A model generated the notes under the pieces. That model worked only from the letters and a program-made list of their open reading frames with translations. It was not told the origin of the DNA and made no database searches. From the NCBI GenBank assembly GCA_017889705.1, contig JAGGAB010000005.1:62001-126000 (forward strand): DNA of 64,000 nt, written 5' to 3'. Numbering within the stretch: position 1 is the stretch's first letter; the number at the start of each line of letters is the position of its first letter. The position numbers and the translations under genes were made by a program. Shown piece by piece: positions 53,143-64,000 of this stretch. Source of the stretch: Bacillota bacterium (GTDB lineage Bacteria > Bacillota > Negativicutes > Sporomusales > Sporomusaceae).

Positions 53143-54236
53143 GAGTAAATCAGCTTACTTTGCATAATTTCCGTAATTATATAGATATATGCTTACAGTT
53201 TACTGCAAACATCAATGTTTTTATTGGGCCTAATGCTCAAGGGAAAACCAATCTTCTAGAAGCATTATACCTGGCTGCGATGGGACGTTCACACCGAACT
53301 AGCACTGAACAGGAATTAATTCGCTGGGATCAGTCTGCTGCCCGTGTTGAAGTTAATTATTTTCGGCAGGATGTAGAAAATTCACTTACTTTCAAATTTA
53401 TCAACGGCCAGAATAAAGAAATAATAGCTAATAGTCATACTGTGGCCGTGAAAGAAATTATTGGTTCTCTTAATGCAATATTATTTTCACCAGAGGATCT
53501 ATTGCTGATAAAAGGAGCGCCGATTCTACGTCGGCGCTTTTTGGATAATGAAATATCACAGGCTAATCCTGTTTATTACAGGCAATTATTAAATTTTAAC
53601 CGTATATTAGGACAACGCAATAATTTGCTAAAAAAAATAAGGGAACGCCGGTCAAATATAGATTTGCTGTCTCCTTGGGATGAACAGCTAGCAAAGGCTG
53701 CTGCTATTATTACGCAAAAGCGCAGAGATTCAGTAAAAAAACTAACTATGCTGGCCAATCTTCATCACCGCAAGCTTACCGGCAGTAAGGAAAGTCTTAC
53801 GGTAAATTATTATATGAGCGGTGCTGATCAGGATAAAATAGACAACTTGCATAACTGGTATCAAGAACAGCTTGAACACCAGCGCCATCAGGATATACTA
53901 AACGGCAGTACAAGCATAGGCCCTCACCGGGACGATCTGATATTTTTGGTTAATGGTAAAAATTTAAGAAATTTTGGATCGCAGGGCCAGCAGCGAACCG
54001 GGGTGCTGGCTTTAAAGCTGGCTGAGCTGGAATTTATCAAATCTGAAACAGGTGAATATCCGATTTTGCTATTGGATGATGTTATGAGTGAACTTGACGC
54101 CGCACGTCGTTCTGAGTTACTCTTATTTATTAGAGAACGTGTCCAGACTTTTATCACTGCTGCTGATGAACAGTATTTTTCCCAAGTAAAGTTCGGGAAA
54201 TTTTATCACATAAAAGGTGGTATAGTAACGGAGTGA
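53139..54236 (+). CDS. recF: DNA replication and repair protein RecF
   Basis: 365 residues, SMC-like ATPase: Walker A FIGPNAQGKTNLLEALYL, RecF-type TSIGPHRDDL near 265, signature GSQGQQRTGVLALKLAELE and Walker B PILLLDDVMSELD. It loads RecA at gaps with RecO and RecR. Overlaps yaaA and is five bases from the next gene. Confidence 0.97.
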   Translation: MRVNQLTLHNFRNYIDICLQFTANINVFIGPNAQGKTNLLEALYLAAMGRSHRTSTEQELIRWDQSAARVEVNYFRQDVENSLTFKFINGQNKEIIANSHTVAVKEIIGSLNAILFSPEDLLLIKGAPILRRRFLDNEISQANPVYYRQLLNFNRILGQRNNLLKKIRERRSNIDLLSPWDEQLAKAAAIITQKRRDSVKKLTMLANLHHRKLTGSKESLTVNYYMSGADQDKIDNLHNWYQEQLEHQRHQDILNGSTSIGPHRDDLIFLVNGKNLRNFGSQGQQRTGVLALKLAELEFIKSETGEYPILLLDDVMSELDAARRSELLLFIRERVQTFITAADEQYFSQVKFGKFYHIKGGIVTE

Positions 54237-54240
54237 TACT

Positions 54241-55084
54241 ATGTTTCAGATAAAGGAAGTAATGACAGGCACGCTAAAATCGCTGGGCATTACTAAGCAA
54301 TATAACACGCAGTCCGCTATTGTTCACTGGCAGGAAATTGTTGGTGAGGAAATTGCCAGCCATGCGTGGCCTATTTCCATTCAGCGGGGTATTTTGCTGT
54401 TGGCTGTAAATAATTCGGTTTGGAGTCATCATTTGATGATGTTAAAACCAGGAATTATCAATAAAATTAATACTTTTCTTAATGAAAAAATGGTACTAGA
54501 TATAAGGTTTCAAGCAGGAGATTTAAAAAAATACCAGAATTATGAAGAAGGCGGGGAGAATATTACTGTATTGCAGCCAGCTAGGTTGGATTCTAAAGAA
54601 TTAGCGGCTGTATGGCAGGCAACAGAAGCTATAAAAGATGATAATTTAAGAAAAAAATGCTATTATGTTTTAATAAAGCAAACCGGTATTACTAAAACTA
54701 AAAAAGATGCCGGCTGGCACTCTTGCAAGAATTGCAGTGTTTTGGTACCACCGGCACAGAGTTATTGCACTGCCTGTAGTCTGGTTTACAAGCAGGAAAG
54801 CAGCCAGGCAATAAAAAAATTGCTAAGAGAAGCTCCATGGATTGCTTATCAGGAAATATGCAAATTTGTTCCTTGCAGCCCGCGTGAATTTCACACATGT
54901 AAAAAGCAATTAGTCCACAGACTTATTCGTGATTTGTTCGAACCTGGTTGGGACAAGCTTAATGAGGCCACATTAGTTATGTTAATGACAGGTGTTAAGC
55001 CGGACAAAATTAATGAAACAATGGTTAATCATGTGATTAGCAAGATAAAAGGGCGGCTAGCGGAGAAATACAGGAGGAAAAGCT

Positions 55085-55107
<23 letters not shown>
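54241..55107 (+). CDS. DUF721 (DciA-like) protein with zinc-ribbon extension
   Basis: 288 residues. About 5-95 is a DUF721/DciA domain (LGITKQYNTQSAIVHWQEIVGEEIASHAWPISIQRGILLLAVNNSVWSH); DciA proteins load the replicative helicase in bacteria lacking DnaC, but the C-terminal parts differ. Around 160-182 lies a zinc-ribbon-like CKNC...CTAC motif, and the last 100 residues (REAPWIAYQEICKFVPCSPREFHTCKKQLVHRLIRDL) are helical and unrecognised. Position between recF and gyrB supports a replication or RNA role. It overlaps remB by 23 bases. Confidence 0.85.
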
Positions 55108-57270
<2,163 letters not shown>

Positions 57271-57299
57271 TTTTATTATTAATAATAATGGTACTTAAC

Positions 57300-57336
57300 G
57301 AAAAAATGACTGACGAATTGGCGTCAGTCATTTTTA
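57300..57336. terminator. Bidirectional terminator between gyrB and the FUSC-like gene
   Basis: AAAAATGACTGACG and CGTCAGTCATTTTT surround an AATTGG loop; A and T runs serve both strands. Confidence 0.93.
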
Positions 57337-57341
57337 CTATG

Positions 57342-58442
57342 TTATTCATCAGATATATTACTTGTATTAGCATCAAGCGTGCATTCAGCGAGCAATTTTT
57401 TCGCCTGGCGGGACGCCCATTTGATTTCATTTGCTGTTACGGCTGCATCTAGTAAGGCATGAAGGTTATAGCGGCCGGAATGAATTAACTGCCATTTTTC
57501 AATTGACTGCATGAGATTATCCCAATATTCTTCGCGAATTTCTTCAGGTTCAACCTCCGTACCTTCAATTATGAATGCACGAAGTTTACTATTGACTCGT
57601 GCTATAGTTGTGCAGCCATTTGCCAAAATATCCAAAATATCTTTAAATTCCTGACTGATAGTTGGAAAACTTGCCTGAAACCGCCTGTCAAAGCGATCAG
57701 GTAAAAGTTCATAAATACGATCGGCTTTTCCGATTAGCGACTGGTTATAGTCTATTAATTTTTCGGCAGCCATAATTTTGTTAGTCTGCTGGGAGGATGC
57801 AGCGGTTACTAAATCCCCTTCATTTTTTATAAATTGTAAGAGTGAGCGTGATTCTTTATTTAATTTGTGAACAAGTTTCTTTTGGGTATGGTGGCTGGGA
57901 GGCGGCTCGGTATCAAGTTGAACATAATCTTGAATGGCCTGGCAAAAGTAAATAACAGCCTGTTGGTTACTCTCGCCTAGTTTTTCTTCAAATTGCTTTT
58001 TAAAGCGGGGCGGCCATAGAAGAATATTAACAATCATGGCAACTATGAGACCTGTAAATATTACTAATGTTCTAGCAAGAGCGTGCGGCAGGAACTGTTC
58101 CTCACTAGAGCTTAAAATAAATAAAGCGGCGATAATACCCATGGTTATATTGCTTTTAAATTCAAATTTTATATGTAGTGATATAAGCAGAATGGTTATA
58201 ATCCCCATAACAAGAGGGCTACTACCAAACAGATAACCAAAGACAAGGCCGGTTGCCACTCCTAAAATATGAACAAGTATTTGATCTTTAGCTGTTTTTA
58301 TTGTTAAAAAAATCGATGGCTGCATGTTAATAACTGCTGAGACTGCACCAAAAAAGGCAGGTTCAAAATTAAATAATTTACAGATAAACATAGTAATTGT
58401 TACGGCGATACCTGTTTTTATAATGCGTGCACCTAGTTTAAT
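57342..58442 (-). CDS. Aromatic-acid exporter-like (FUSC/DUF939) membrane protein, ATT start proposed
   Basis: About 366 residues: four to five membrane helices in the first 140 residues (FFGAVSAVINMQPSIFLTIKTAKDQILVHILGVATGLVFGYLFG) and a helical cytoplasmic C-terminal domain. Matches the ArAE_1/DUF939 family; substrate unknown. The first ATG (58391) lies inside the first helix. The frame continues upstream through KLGARIIKTGIAVTITM, the usual family start, to an ATT at 58442 with AAGGGGG eight bases before it. No ATG, GTG or TTG fits. Head-on to the fork. Confidence 0.82.
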   Translation of the reverse strand: MKLGARIIKTGIAVTITMFICKLFNFEPAFFGAVSAVINMQPSIFLTIKTAKDQILVHILGVATGLVFGYLFGSSPLVMGIITILLISLHIKFEFKSNITMGIIAALFILSSSEEQFLPHALARTLVIFTGLIVAMIVNILLWPPRFKKQFEEKLGESNQQAVIYFCQAIQDYVQLDTEPPPSHHTQKKLVHKLNKESRSLLQFIKNEGDLVTAASSQQTNKIMAAEKLIDYNQSLIGKADRIYELLPDRFDRRFQASFPTISQEFKDILDILANGCTTIARVNSKLRAFIIEGTEVEPEEIREEYWDNLMQSIEKWQLIHSGRYNLHALLDAAVTANEIKWASRQAKKLLAECTLDANTSNISDE

Positions 58443-58610
58443 TTTATTTACCCCCTTTATTTTTATGTTTTTTTAGTATAAAATGAGTCATCAGATTTGT
58501 ACATATTTTAAGTTATATTTGTTTGTATTATTTTTGACTGGTATATGAAATAATAATGGGATTGATAATAAGAAGAAAACAACTGTAATATCTTATAAGG
58601 AGGACACAGA

Positions 58611-59603
58611 GTGGGCGAAATAAGTGTAGGTATTTTAGGAATAGGATCATATGTTCCTGAAAAAATTGTGACCAATTTAGAATTAGAACAAAAGATTGAT
58701 ACAACAGATAAATGGATTGTTGAACGCACTGGCATTAGGGAAAGGCGAGTTATAAACCAAGGTCAGGCAACTTCGGATTTGGCAACTAAGGCTGCGGAAA
58801 AGGCGCTTAAGGATGCCAGAGTAACAGCTGAAGAAATAGATTTGATTATTGTAGGGACAGTTACTCCTGATATGATATTTCCGTCGGTAGCTTGTTTAGT
58901 GCAGCAAAATATTAAAGCTGTCAATGCCGCGGCCTTTGACCTTACCGCAGTGTGTTCAGGTTTTATTTATGGAATTGCCACTGCCAATGCGTTTATAAAA
59001 GCAGGAACATATAAAAAGATATTGGTTATTGGGGCAGAGGCATTATCGACAATTACTAATTGGGAAGACCGGAATACGGCGATATTATTTGGTGATGGTG
59101 CCGGCGCCGTTGTTTTGGGTGAAGTGAGTCCTGGATATGGAATTATCGGGCTGGATTTAGGAGCAGAAGGTAGTGGTGGTCATCTGCTTAATGTACCAGG
59201 AGGCGGCTCGCGCATGCCAGTAACAACGGAATCTATCTCACAAGGGCTGCATTTTATTCATATGGATGGCAATGAAGTATTCAAGTTTGCTATTAAAATA
59301 ATGGGCGAAACAGTAAATAAAGCCCTTGCTAATGCCAAACTTTCACAAGAAGATATTAATTGTTTGGTACCTCACCAGGCCAATCTTAGAATTATTCAAT
59401 CAGCAGCTAAACGCTTAGGTTTGCCATTGGAAAAAGTGGTCATTAATCTTGATAAATATGGTAATACTTCGGCGGCTTCTATCCCGCTTGCTCTTGATGA
59501 AGGGGTAAAAAGCGGCAGAATAAAAAACGGCGATGTTATTGCGATAGTAGGTTTCGGCGGTGGTTTGACCTGGGGAGCAGGCATCATTCGCTGGGGTAAG
59601 TAA
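58611..59603 (+). CDS. fabH: 3-oxoacyl-ACP synthase III (FabH)
   Basis: 330 residues. Starts GEISVGILGIGSYVPEK; catalytic Cys in FDLTAVCSGFIYG, His in PHQANLRII and Asn in GNTSAASIP complete the FabH triad. It condenses an acyl-CoA with malonyl-ACP to begin fatty-acid synthesis. Here it is alone, not in a fab operon, so it may be a second copy. GTG start with AAGGAGG eight bases upstream. Terminator directly follows. Confidence 0.95.
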   Translation: MGEISVGILGIGSYVPEKIVTNLELEQKIDTTDKWIVERTGIRERRVINQGQATSDLATKAAEKALKDARVTAEEIDLIIVGTVTPDMIFPSVACLVQQNIKAVNAAAFDLTAVCSGFIYGIATANAFIKAGTYKKILVIGAEALSTITNWEDRNTAILFGDGAGAVVLGEVSPGYGIIGLDLGAEGSGGHLLNVPGGGSRMPVTTESISQGLHFIHMDGNEVFKFAIKIMGETVNKALANAKLSQEDINCLVPHQANLRIIQSAAKRLGLPLEKVVINLDKYGNTSAASIPLALDEGVKSGRIKNGDVIAIVGFGGGLTWGAGIIRWGK

Positions 59604-59624
59604 AAGATATATCAAACAGCAACT

Positions 59625-59660
59625 GTATATAAAAATCCCGCTAGTTATACTAGTGGGATT
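59625..59660 (+). terminator. Terminator of fabH
   Basis: AAAATCCC(G)CTAGT pairs with ACTAG(T)GGGATTTT around a short loop; a T-rich tail follows. It may work in both directions. Confidence 0.85.
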
Positions 59661-59691
59661 TTATTCGTATATTTTAAAGAAACCGCCGCTA

Positions 59692-60171
59692 TTATTTTAC
59701 ACTGATGATTTTGCCCTGGGTAATAGCGGCTAGCTGATCAGGTGTAAGTCTAAATACATCAAAAGGTGTGCCGGCTGCGGCCCAGACTTCCTGGTACTCA
59801 AACAGATCTTCATCAATAAAACAAGTCAGTTTGCTAATATGGCCAATAGGTGGAATACCGCCAATGGCAAAACCGGTTACCGTCTGGACAAAATCAGCAT
59901 CAGGCCTTGATACCGCTTCTCCCAGGTATTCCTTCATCTTTTTTTCATTGATGCGATTATTGCCGCTGGCCACAATAAGTATAGGCATACCTGTATTTTT
60001 ACCGCGAAAAATCATAGATTTTACAATTTGTCCAACTTCACAGCCAATGGTATTGGCCGCTTCTACGCAAGTGCGGGTGGAAGAGTTCATGGTAACCACC
60101 TTGAGCTCTAAACCGTATTTATTAAGTTCATCCTGTATTTTGGCCGCGCTTTTTCCTAATATTTCTGCCAT
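59692..60171 (-). CDS. YbaK/EbsC family aminoacyl-tRNA deacylase
   Basis: 159 residues with the YbaK fold: CEVGQIVKSMIFRGKNTGMPILIVASGNNRINEKKMKEYLGE and FAIGGIPPIGH. These proteins hydrolyse mischarged tRNAs such as Cys- or Ala-tRNA(Pro) in trans. I start at the ATG at 60171 (MAEILGKSA), nine bases after GGAGG; the upstream hydrophobic extension is not supported. Single gene, head-on to the fork. Confidence 0.9.
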   Translation of the reverse strand: MAEILGKSAAKIQDELNKYGLELKVVTMNSSTRTCVEAANTIGCEVGQIVKSMIFRGKNTGMPILIVASGNNRINEKKMKEYLGEAVSRPDADFVQTVTGFAIGGIPPIGHISKLTCFIDEDLFEYQEVWAAAGTPFDVFRLTPDQLAAITQGKIISVK

Positions 60172-60342
60172 AAGAGTGTCCTCCATGAGAATAATTACAA
60201 ATATTATACAACTTATTCTAAAAATAATAAAGTGCGCATGCTTTAGTAAAGTAGCCAACTATACGATATATAATAAGGAATAATAGTGTATTTGACTTTT
60301 TGGAAAGGTCTAGCGCAATAGGACTTTTATCCTAAAAATTTC

Positions 60343-60371
60343 TTGACTAAAAAATGTACTAGTGATAATAT
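60343..60371 (+). promoter_or_regulatory. Promoter of the c-di-GMP riboswitch transcript
   Basis: TTGACT, 17 bases, TAATAT. It lies about 30 bases before the aptamer. Confidence 0.8.
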
Positions 60372-60397
60372 AGTACAGCAATATAAACAGATACATA

Positions 60398-60476
60398 TTT
60401 TGGCAAACTTATTGAAAAATGAGGACGCAAAGCTATGGGTCTAAGGGTTTTTACCTATGACTGCCAGGTTGCCATC
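60398..60476 (+). ncRNA. Cyclic di-GMP-I (GEMM-I) riboswitch aptamer
   Basis: TGGCAAAC, then GAGGACGCAAAGC and GACTGCCAGGTTGCCA are the conserved GEMM-I blocks. The closing helix pairs TGGCAA (60401-60406) with TTGCCA (60469-60474). GGTCT at 60438-60442 could pair with AGACC (60485-60489) in the terminator arm, offering an antiterminator in the ligand-free fold; if so c-di-GMP would switch the gene off. Confidence 0.93.
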
Positions 60477-60481
60477 GCGTG

Positions 60482-60516
60482 ATAAGACCAGGCTTTGGCT
60501 GGGTCTTATTTTATTT
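60482..60516 (+). terminator. Riboswitch terminator
   Basis: ATAAGACC pairs with GGGTCTTAT, with an inner AG/CT tier, then TTTTATTT. A second terminator-like hairpin AGCTCGGCGCGAGCT with tail GTGTTTTCTTT lies at 60583-60608, still before the coding start. Confidence 0.85.
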
Positions 60517-60625
60517 CCCTAATAGAAAGTATAACTTTCTTAAGAAAAGGATAAGAGCAACATCGACTTGCGCTTACGCTAAAGCTCGGCGCGAGCTGTG
60601 TTTTCTTTATGAGGTGAGAAAAGAA

Positions 60626-62296
60626 TTGCTTAGGACACGCAAACTTGGCGATTTGCATTATAGTTTCAAGAATAAAGAAAACAATACACCAAAAAACGAT
60701 GTAGATAGTGTTTTATCAGCATATGAACTATTAGTGCACAGAGTGAGTGATATTATTTTAGTAATGCAATCCAATGGCGACATATTGGATGCTAACGATG
60801 TGGCTGTAGAGAAGTATGGTTATTCGCGCCCAGAATTATTAGCAATGAATATTGCTGAATTAACAACGGACAGAGCTGATTTTAAAACTCATCTGGGTAA
60901 AGGTTACATTTATGAAACTACTCATCGTAAAAAAGATGGAAATTTACTTAATGTACAAGTAAATTCACAATGTGTAGCCATTAATAACCAAGAAGTAAAT
61001 TTTAGCATTATCAGAGATATTACCGCTCAAAAAATAATGGAAACTCAATTGTATTATGTCGCAAGACATGATTATTTAACCGGGTTAGCCAATCAGTATG
61101 GTATGATTGAATATATTTGTCAGATAAGCGGAAGACCAGGCTTAAAACTTGGCTCACTTATTTTGATAAATATTGATAATTTTAAAATCGCAAATGATAT
61201 CTATGGTTATAGTGCCGGTAATTCAATACTGAAAAAAATCGCTAAGTGCTTTCAATCACAGCTCAGAGCTACCGATTTTTTTGCCCGTCTGGGAAAAGAT
61301 GAATTTGCGATTATCTTGACTGATATTAATAAAGAAGAAGTCAAAGTACTGGCAAATAAATTGCTGTATGCATTAAAACAAGAAAGCTTTATTTTAGGTG
61401 AAAGTATTATAAAAATTAGTGCAAGCATTGGAATAGCAATTACTGAGGCCATACAGGATATTGACAGTGCGTTTTCGTATGCTGATGCTGCTATGCGTGC
61501 TGCCAAGGAAGAAGGGAAAAACAGGGTAGTCATCATTCAAAAAGTAGAAGATAGAATGAAGGTCATGGAAAATAACCGGATTTTAAGTCTGCTGAATGAT
61601 GCTGTCAAAAAAAACAACTTTAAACTATTTTTACAGCCTATATGCAGAAATGAAAACGATGTTTTACATTATGAAGCTTTAATCAGAATGATTGACGAAA
61701 ATGGGGATATACTCGAACCGGCAACTTTTATTTCGCTAGCAGAGAGATATGGGTTAATGACGCAAATTGACCAGTGGGTAATAAAAACGGCAATTGAGCT
61801 GTTAGAAAACCGGCAGGATTTAAATCTCTTCGTCAATATTTCGGGTGAAAGTCTGGGAGATGATTTGCTGCTAAGATGGATAGAAAGCCGTATTAATAAC
61901 AGTACTATAAATCCGAGTAGAATTGGCTTTGAAATTACGGAAACAACAGCAATCAAAAATATTGCCAAAGCCGAGCAGTGGATTAATCGGCTAAAAGCGT
62001 TGGGTTGTGATTTTGCGCTTGATGATTTTGGTGTGGGATTTTCATCATTTTCTCATTTGCATACATTGCCAATCGATTATTTAAAAATTGATGGCTCGTT
62101 TATCAGGGATTTGGATTCTGATAATACCAAGAGAGCGCTAGTTAAAGCAATGATTGGCGTGGCACATATCTTGGGTAAAAAGACAATTGCCGAATTTGTT
62201 GAGAATGAAAACATTTGGCACATTCTTAATGAAATGCAGGTTGATTATGGTCAGGGTTATTATTTAGGGCGTCCCCATCCGATTTGTAACGTGTAA
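60626..62296 (+). CDS. PAS-GGDEF-EAL protein, probable c-di-GMP phosphodiesterase
   Basis: About 556 residues. PAS (about 40-150, ILVMQSNGDILDANDVAVEKYGYSRPELL), GGDEF-like domain (about 165-325) with GKDEF in place of GGDEF but an intact inhibitory RATD (RxxD) five residues before it, and EAL (about 335-555) with YEALIRM, NISG, EITET, LDDFG, KIDGSF, AEFVEN and GQGYYLGRP all present. Likely a phosphodiesterase whose GGDEF part only binds nucleotide. TTG start at 60626, nine bases after GAGGTG; the GTG inside that box is the alternative. Controlled by its own c-di-GMP riboswitch. No membrane segment. Confidence 0.92.
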   Translation: MLRTRKLGDLHYSFKNKENNTPKNDVDSVLSAYELLVHRVSDIILVMQSNGDILDANDVAVEKYGYSRPELLAMNIAELTTDRADFKTHLGKGYIYETTHRKKDGNLLNVQVNSQCVAINNQEVNFSIIRDITAQKIMETQLYYVARHDYLTGLANQYGMIEYICQISGRPGLKLGSLILINIDNFKIANDIYGYSAGNSILKKIAKCFQSQLRATDFFARLGKDEFAIILTDINKEEVKVLANKLLYALKQESFILGESIIKISASIGIAITEAIQDIDSAFSYADAAMRAAKEEGKNRVVIIQKVEDRMKVMENNRILSLLNDAVKKNNFKLFLQPICRNENDVLHYEALIRMIDENGDILEPATFISLAERYGLMTQIDQWVIKTAIELLENRQDLNLFVNISGESLGDDLLLRWIESRINNSTINPSRIGFEITETTAIKNIAKAEQWINRLKALGCDFALDDFGVGFSSFSHLHTLPIDYLKIDGSFIRDLDSDNTKRALVKAMIGVAHILGKKTIAEFVENENIWHILNEMQVDYGQGYYLGRPHPICNV

Positions 62297-62356
62297 AGAC
62301 AGCACAAATCTTCTTATGATGCAGTACAAATAAAACCAGTATACGGAGGAATTATT

Positions 62357-64000
62357 TTGAAAACAAATGTAGCAACACCGGCAATAAAATTAACATTTGG
62401 TATTAAAATTATTATTGCGTTTTGCTTGATAGTCGCATCATTTGCTGGCTTAAGTATCTATACCAGCTGGCAAACTGATAATATTCAAAAAGAATATGAA
62501 AATCTTGTAACAAGAAGTGCTCCTTTGGTTTTTGAGGTTAAAGATTTAAATTTCGAACTAAAAAATCAGGGATATTTGGTACGGGGCTATTTACTGACAG
62601 GCAATAATAAATTTATTCAAGATTACCAGGATTCGTGTAAGCGAATGGATAAACTGTTAGAAAGTCTTGACCAGAAGCTATTAACCGGTGAGGGCAAACA
62701 AAAATCTGCTGAAGTAAAGAGTTCAATTGCTGCTTACCATGAGGTTACTAATAAGACTATCGGAATTTATAAAACAAATGGTTTGCAGGAAGCCATAAAA
62801 TACGTAAGCTCTGCCGGAGCAATCAGCCAAGAGGCCGAACAAAAAGTTAGCGGGTTTGTAACCTTTCTGACTGAGCGTATGGATTTGAGAGTGGTAGAGA
62901 GCCGTAAGGTTTCAGATAGTATTGATACCAAAACAACAATAATAACCATAGTTATCTCAATTCTTGCCCTGGTATTGGGAATCTGGTTTGCGCGCCTTAT
63001 TTCGCGTCCGCTGGAAGCCTTGGTATCTTCGGCAAAAGCAATTAGTAATGGTGATTTAACCGTTCAAAAAATACAGTATCAGGGCAAAGACGAGATTAGA
63101 GAACTAATAGATGCATTTGCTCTTATGGCTCAGAATTTGCGTCAGTTAATATCTAATGTAGCCGATGCCTCACAGCAAGTTGCCGCTTCATCAGAGCAAC
63201 TTACCGCAAGTGCTGAGCAATCAGCGCAGGCTGCAAATCAAGTGGCTATAGCTATTACCGATGTTGCGCAAGGCACCGAAAAACAGTTAAAATCGATTGA
63301 CGAAGCCACTCAGGAAGTAAAGCAGATGTCATCAGGTATTCAACAGGTTTCGGAAAATGCCAATGTTGTTGCTGCTACTTCTGAAAAGACGGCTGATGCA
63401 GCCAATAATGGTGAAGCTGCTATTAATAAGGCTATCAACCAAATGAGTATGATTGAGAAAACCGTAATGGATTCGGCAGAAGTGGTAACTGATTTGGGTG
63501 AGCGTTCCAAGGAAATTGGTCAGATTGTATCTACTATTTCCGGGATTGCCGGACAGACCAATTTGTTGGCGTTAAACGCAGCTATTGAGGCAGCGCGTGC
63601 CGGTGAACAAGGGCGCGGCTTTGCGGTTGTAGCCGAAGAAGTTAGAAAACTTGCCGAACAATCGCAGGAAGCTGCTAAACAGATTGAACAATTGATCAGC
63701 GATATACAGCTTAAAACCGATAAAGCCGTAGTTGCTATGAACCAAGGCACTAAAGAAGTTGAACTTGGTACAGGAGTGGTAAATGATGCCGGTCAAGCAT
63801 TTGCTCAAATAACCGAGCTGGTTAAGGCTATGTCCAGTCAAACTCAAGGAATTTCAGGGGCGATTAAGCAAATGGCGGAAGGCAGCCAGCGAATCGTGTA
63901 TACCTTTAATGAGATTGAAAGTGCCAGTAAGGAAGCGGCCGGTCATGCGCAGAGTGTGTCGGCGGCTACTGAGGAACAGTCTGCTTCGATGGAAGAAATC
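62357..64000 (+). CDS. Methyl-accepting chemotaxis protein, cut by the window end
   Basis: 548 codons are visible and the frame is open at 64000. TTG start at 62357, seven bases after GGAGG. Membrane helix 1 (about 15-35), an extracytoplasmic helical sensor domain (about 36-190, with [20 protein letters not shown], like four-helix-bundle or CHASE3 sensors), helix 2 (about 193-213), HAMP (about 214-265), then the signalling domain with tip [41 protein letters not shown]. It signals to CheA through CheW or CheV. It directly follows the c-di-GMP protein gene by about 60 bases and may be co-transcribed. Confidence 0.95.
   Translation, partial: MKTNVATPAIKLTFGIKIIIAFCLIVASFAGLSIYTSWQTDNIQKEYENLVTRSAPLVFEVKDLNFELKNQGYLVRGYLLTGNNKFIQDYQDSCKRMDKLLESLDQKLLTGEGKQKSAEVKSSIAAYHEVTNKTIGIYKTNGLQEAIKYVSSAGAISQEAEQKVSGFVTFLTERMDLRVVESRKVSDSIDTKTTIITIVISILALVLGIWFARLISRPLEALVSSAKAISNGDLTVQKIQYQGKDEIRELIDAFALMAQNLRQLISNVADASQQVAASSEQLTASAEQSAQAANQVAIAITDVAQGTEKQLKSIDEATQEVKQMSSGIQQVSENANVVAATSEKTADAANNGEAAINKAINQMSMIEKTVMDSAEVVTDLGERSKEIGQIVSTISGIAGQTNLLALNAAIEAARAGEQGRGFAVVAEEVRKLAEQSQEAAKQIEQLISDIQLKTDKAVVAMNQGTKEVELGTGVVNDAGQAFAQITELVKAMSSQTQGISGAIKQMAEGSQRIVYTFNEIESASKEAAGHAQSVSAATEEQSASMEEI

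Overview
The window is a chromosomal replication-origin neighbourhood from an anaerobic, spore-forming Bacillota. Negativicutes of the Sporomusa/Pelosinus type fit best. This placement is inferred from gene content: the sporulation gene yyaC, the block noc-parA-parB-yyaC-bactofilin, an archaeal-type split glutamate synthase, a selenocysteine system (selA, selB, a selenoprotein SelD), the [FeFe]-hydrogenase maturase HydF, a split MetH and c-di-GMP signalling. No insertion sequence, prophage or CRISPR array was seen.

Layout. A bipartite oriC flanks dnaA at about 49.2-51.6 kb. Left of it most genes lie on the minus strand: rpmH-rnpA-yidD-yidC-jag, then mnmE-mnmG-rsmG-noc and parA-parB. Right of it most lie on the plus strand: dnaA-dnaN-yaaA-recF-dciA-like-remB-gyrB. 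Transcription therefore mostly follows replication. Head-on exceptions are a metH module inserted between noc and parA, cheV, a zinc-ribbon protein, yyaC, a FUSC-like protein and YbaK.

Far left (0-10.5 kb): the rpsF-ssb-rpsR operon, a soluble PAS histidine kinase, a MazG-like gene, ychF, a DUF951 gene, mscS and a selenium cluster. That cluster is a SelD with in-frame UGA (Sec13), YedF and a DUF3343 Se/S-carrier-like gene that has no ATG/GTG/TTG start. A CDF metal exporter sits behind a probable NiCo riboswitch. From 10.6 to 21.8 kb come a CBS-ACT protein, a complete branched-chain amino-acid ABC transporter (livKHMGF) with a consensus promoter, and a three-gene glutamate synthase behind a ykkC-family (probably ppGpp) riboswitch with its own consensus promoter. 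selA-selB follow at 21.8-25.1 kb. From 26 to 34 kb come bactofilin plus M23 peptidase, DUF4446, DUF554, an EGH-2 type cysteine desulfurase, hydF, an aspartase-like lyase and parAB with two parS sites. The right end holds fabH, ybaK, a c-di-GMP riboswitch driving a PAS-GGDEF-EAL protein, and an MCP cut by the window edge.

The least explained content is intergenic. Two families of structured dispersed repeats are present (family 1 at 2.35-2.61 and 38.67-38.86 kb; family 2 at 14.70, 16.40, 38.88 and 52.71 kb). Paired base changes between copies preserve their hairpins. Start codons were re-chosen by ribosome-binding-site spacing in many genes; this is stated per entry.
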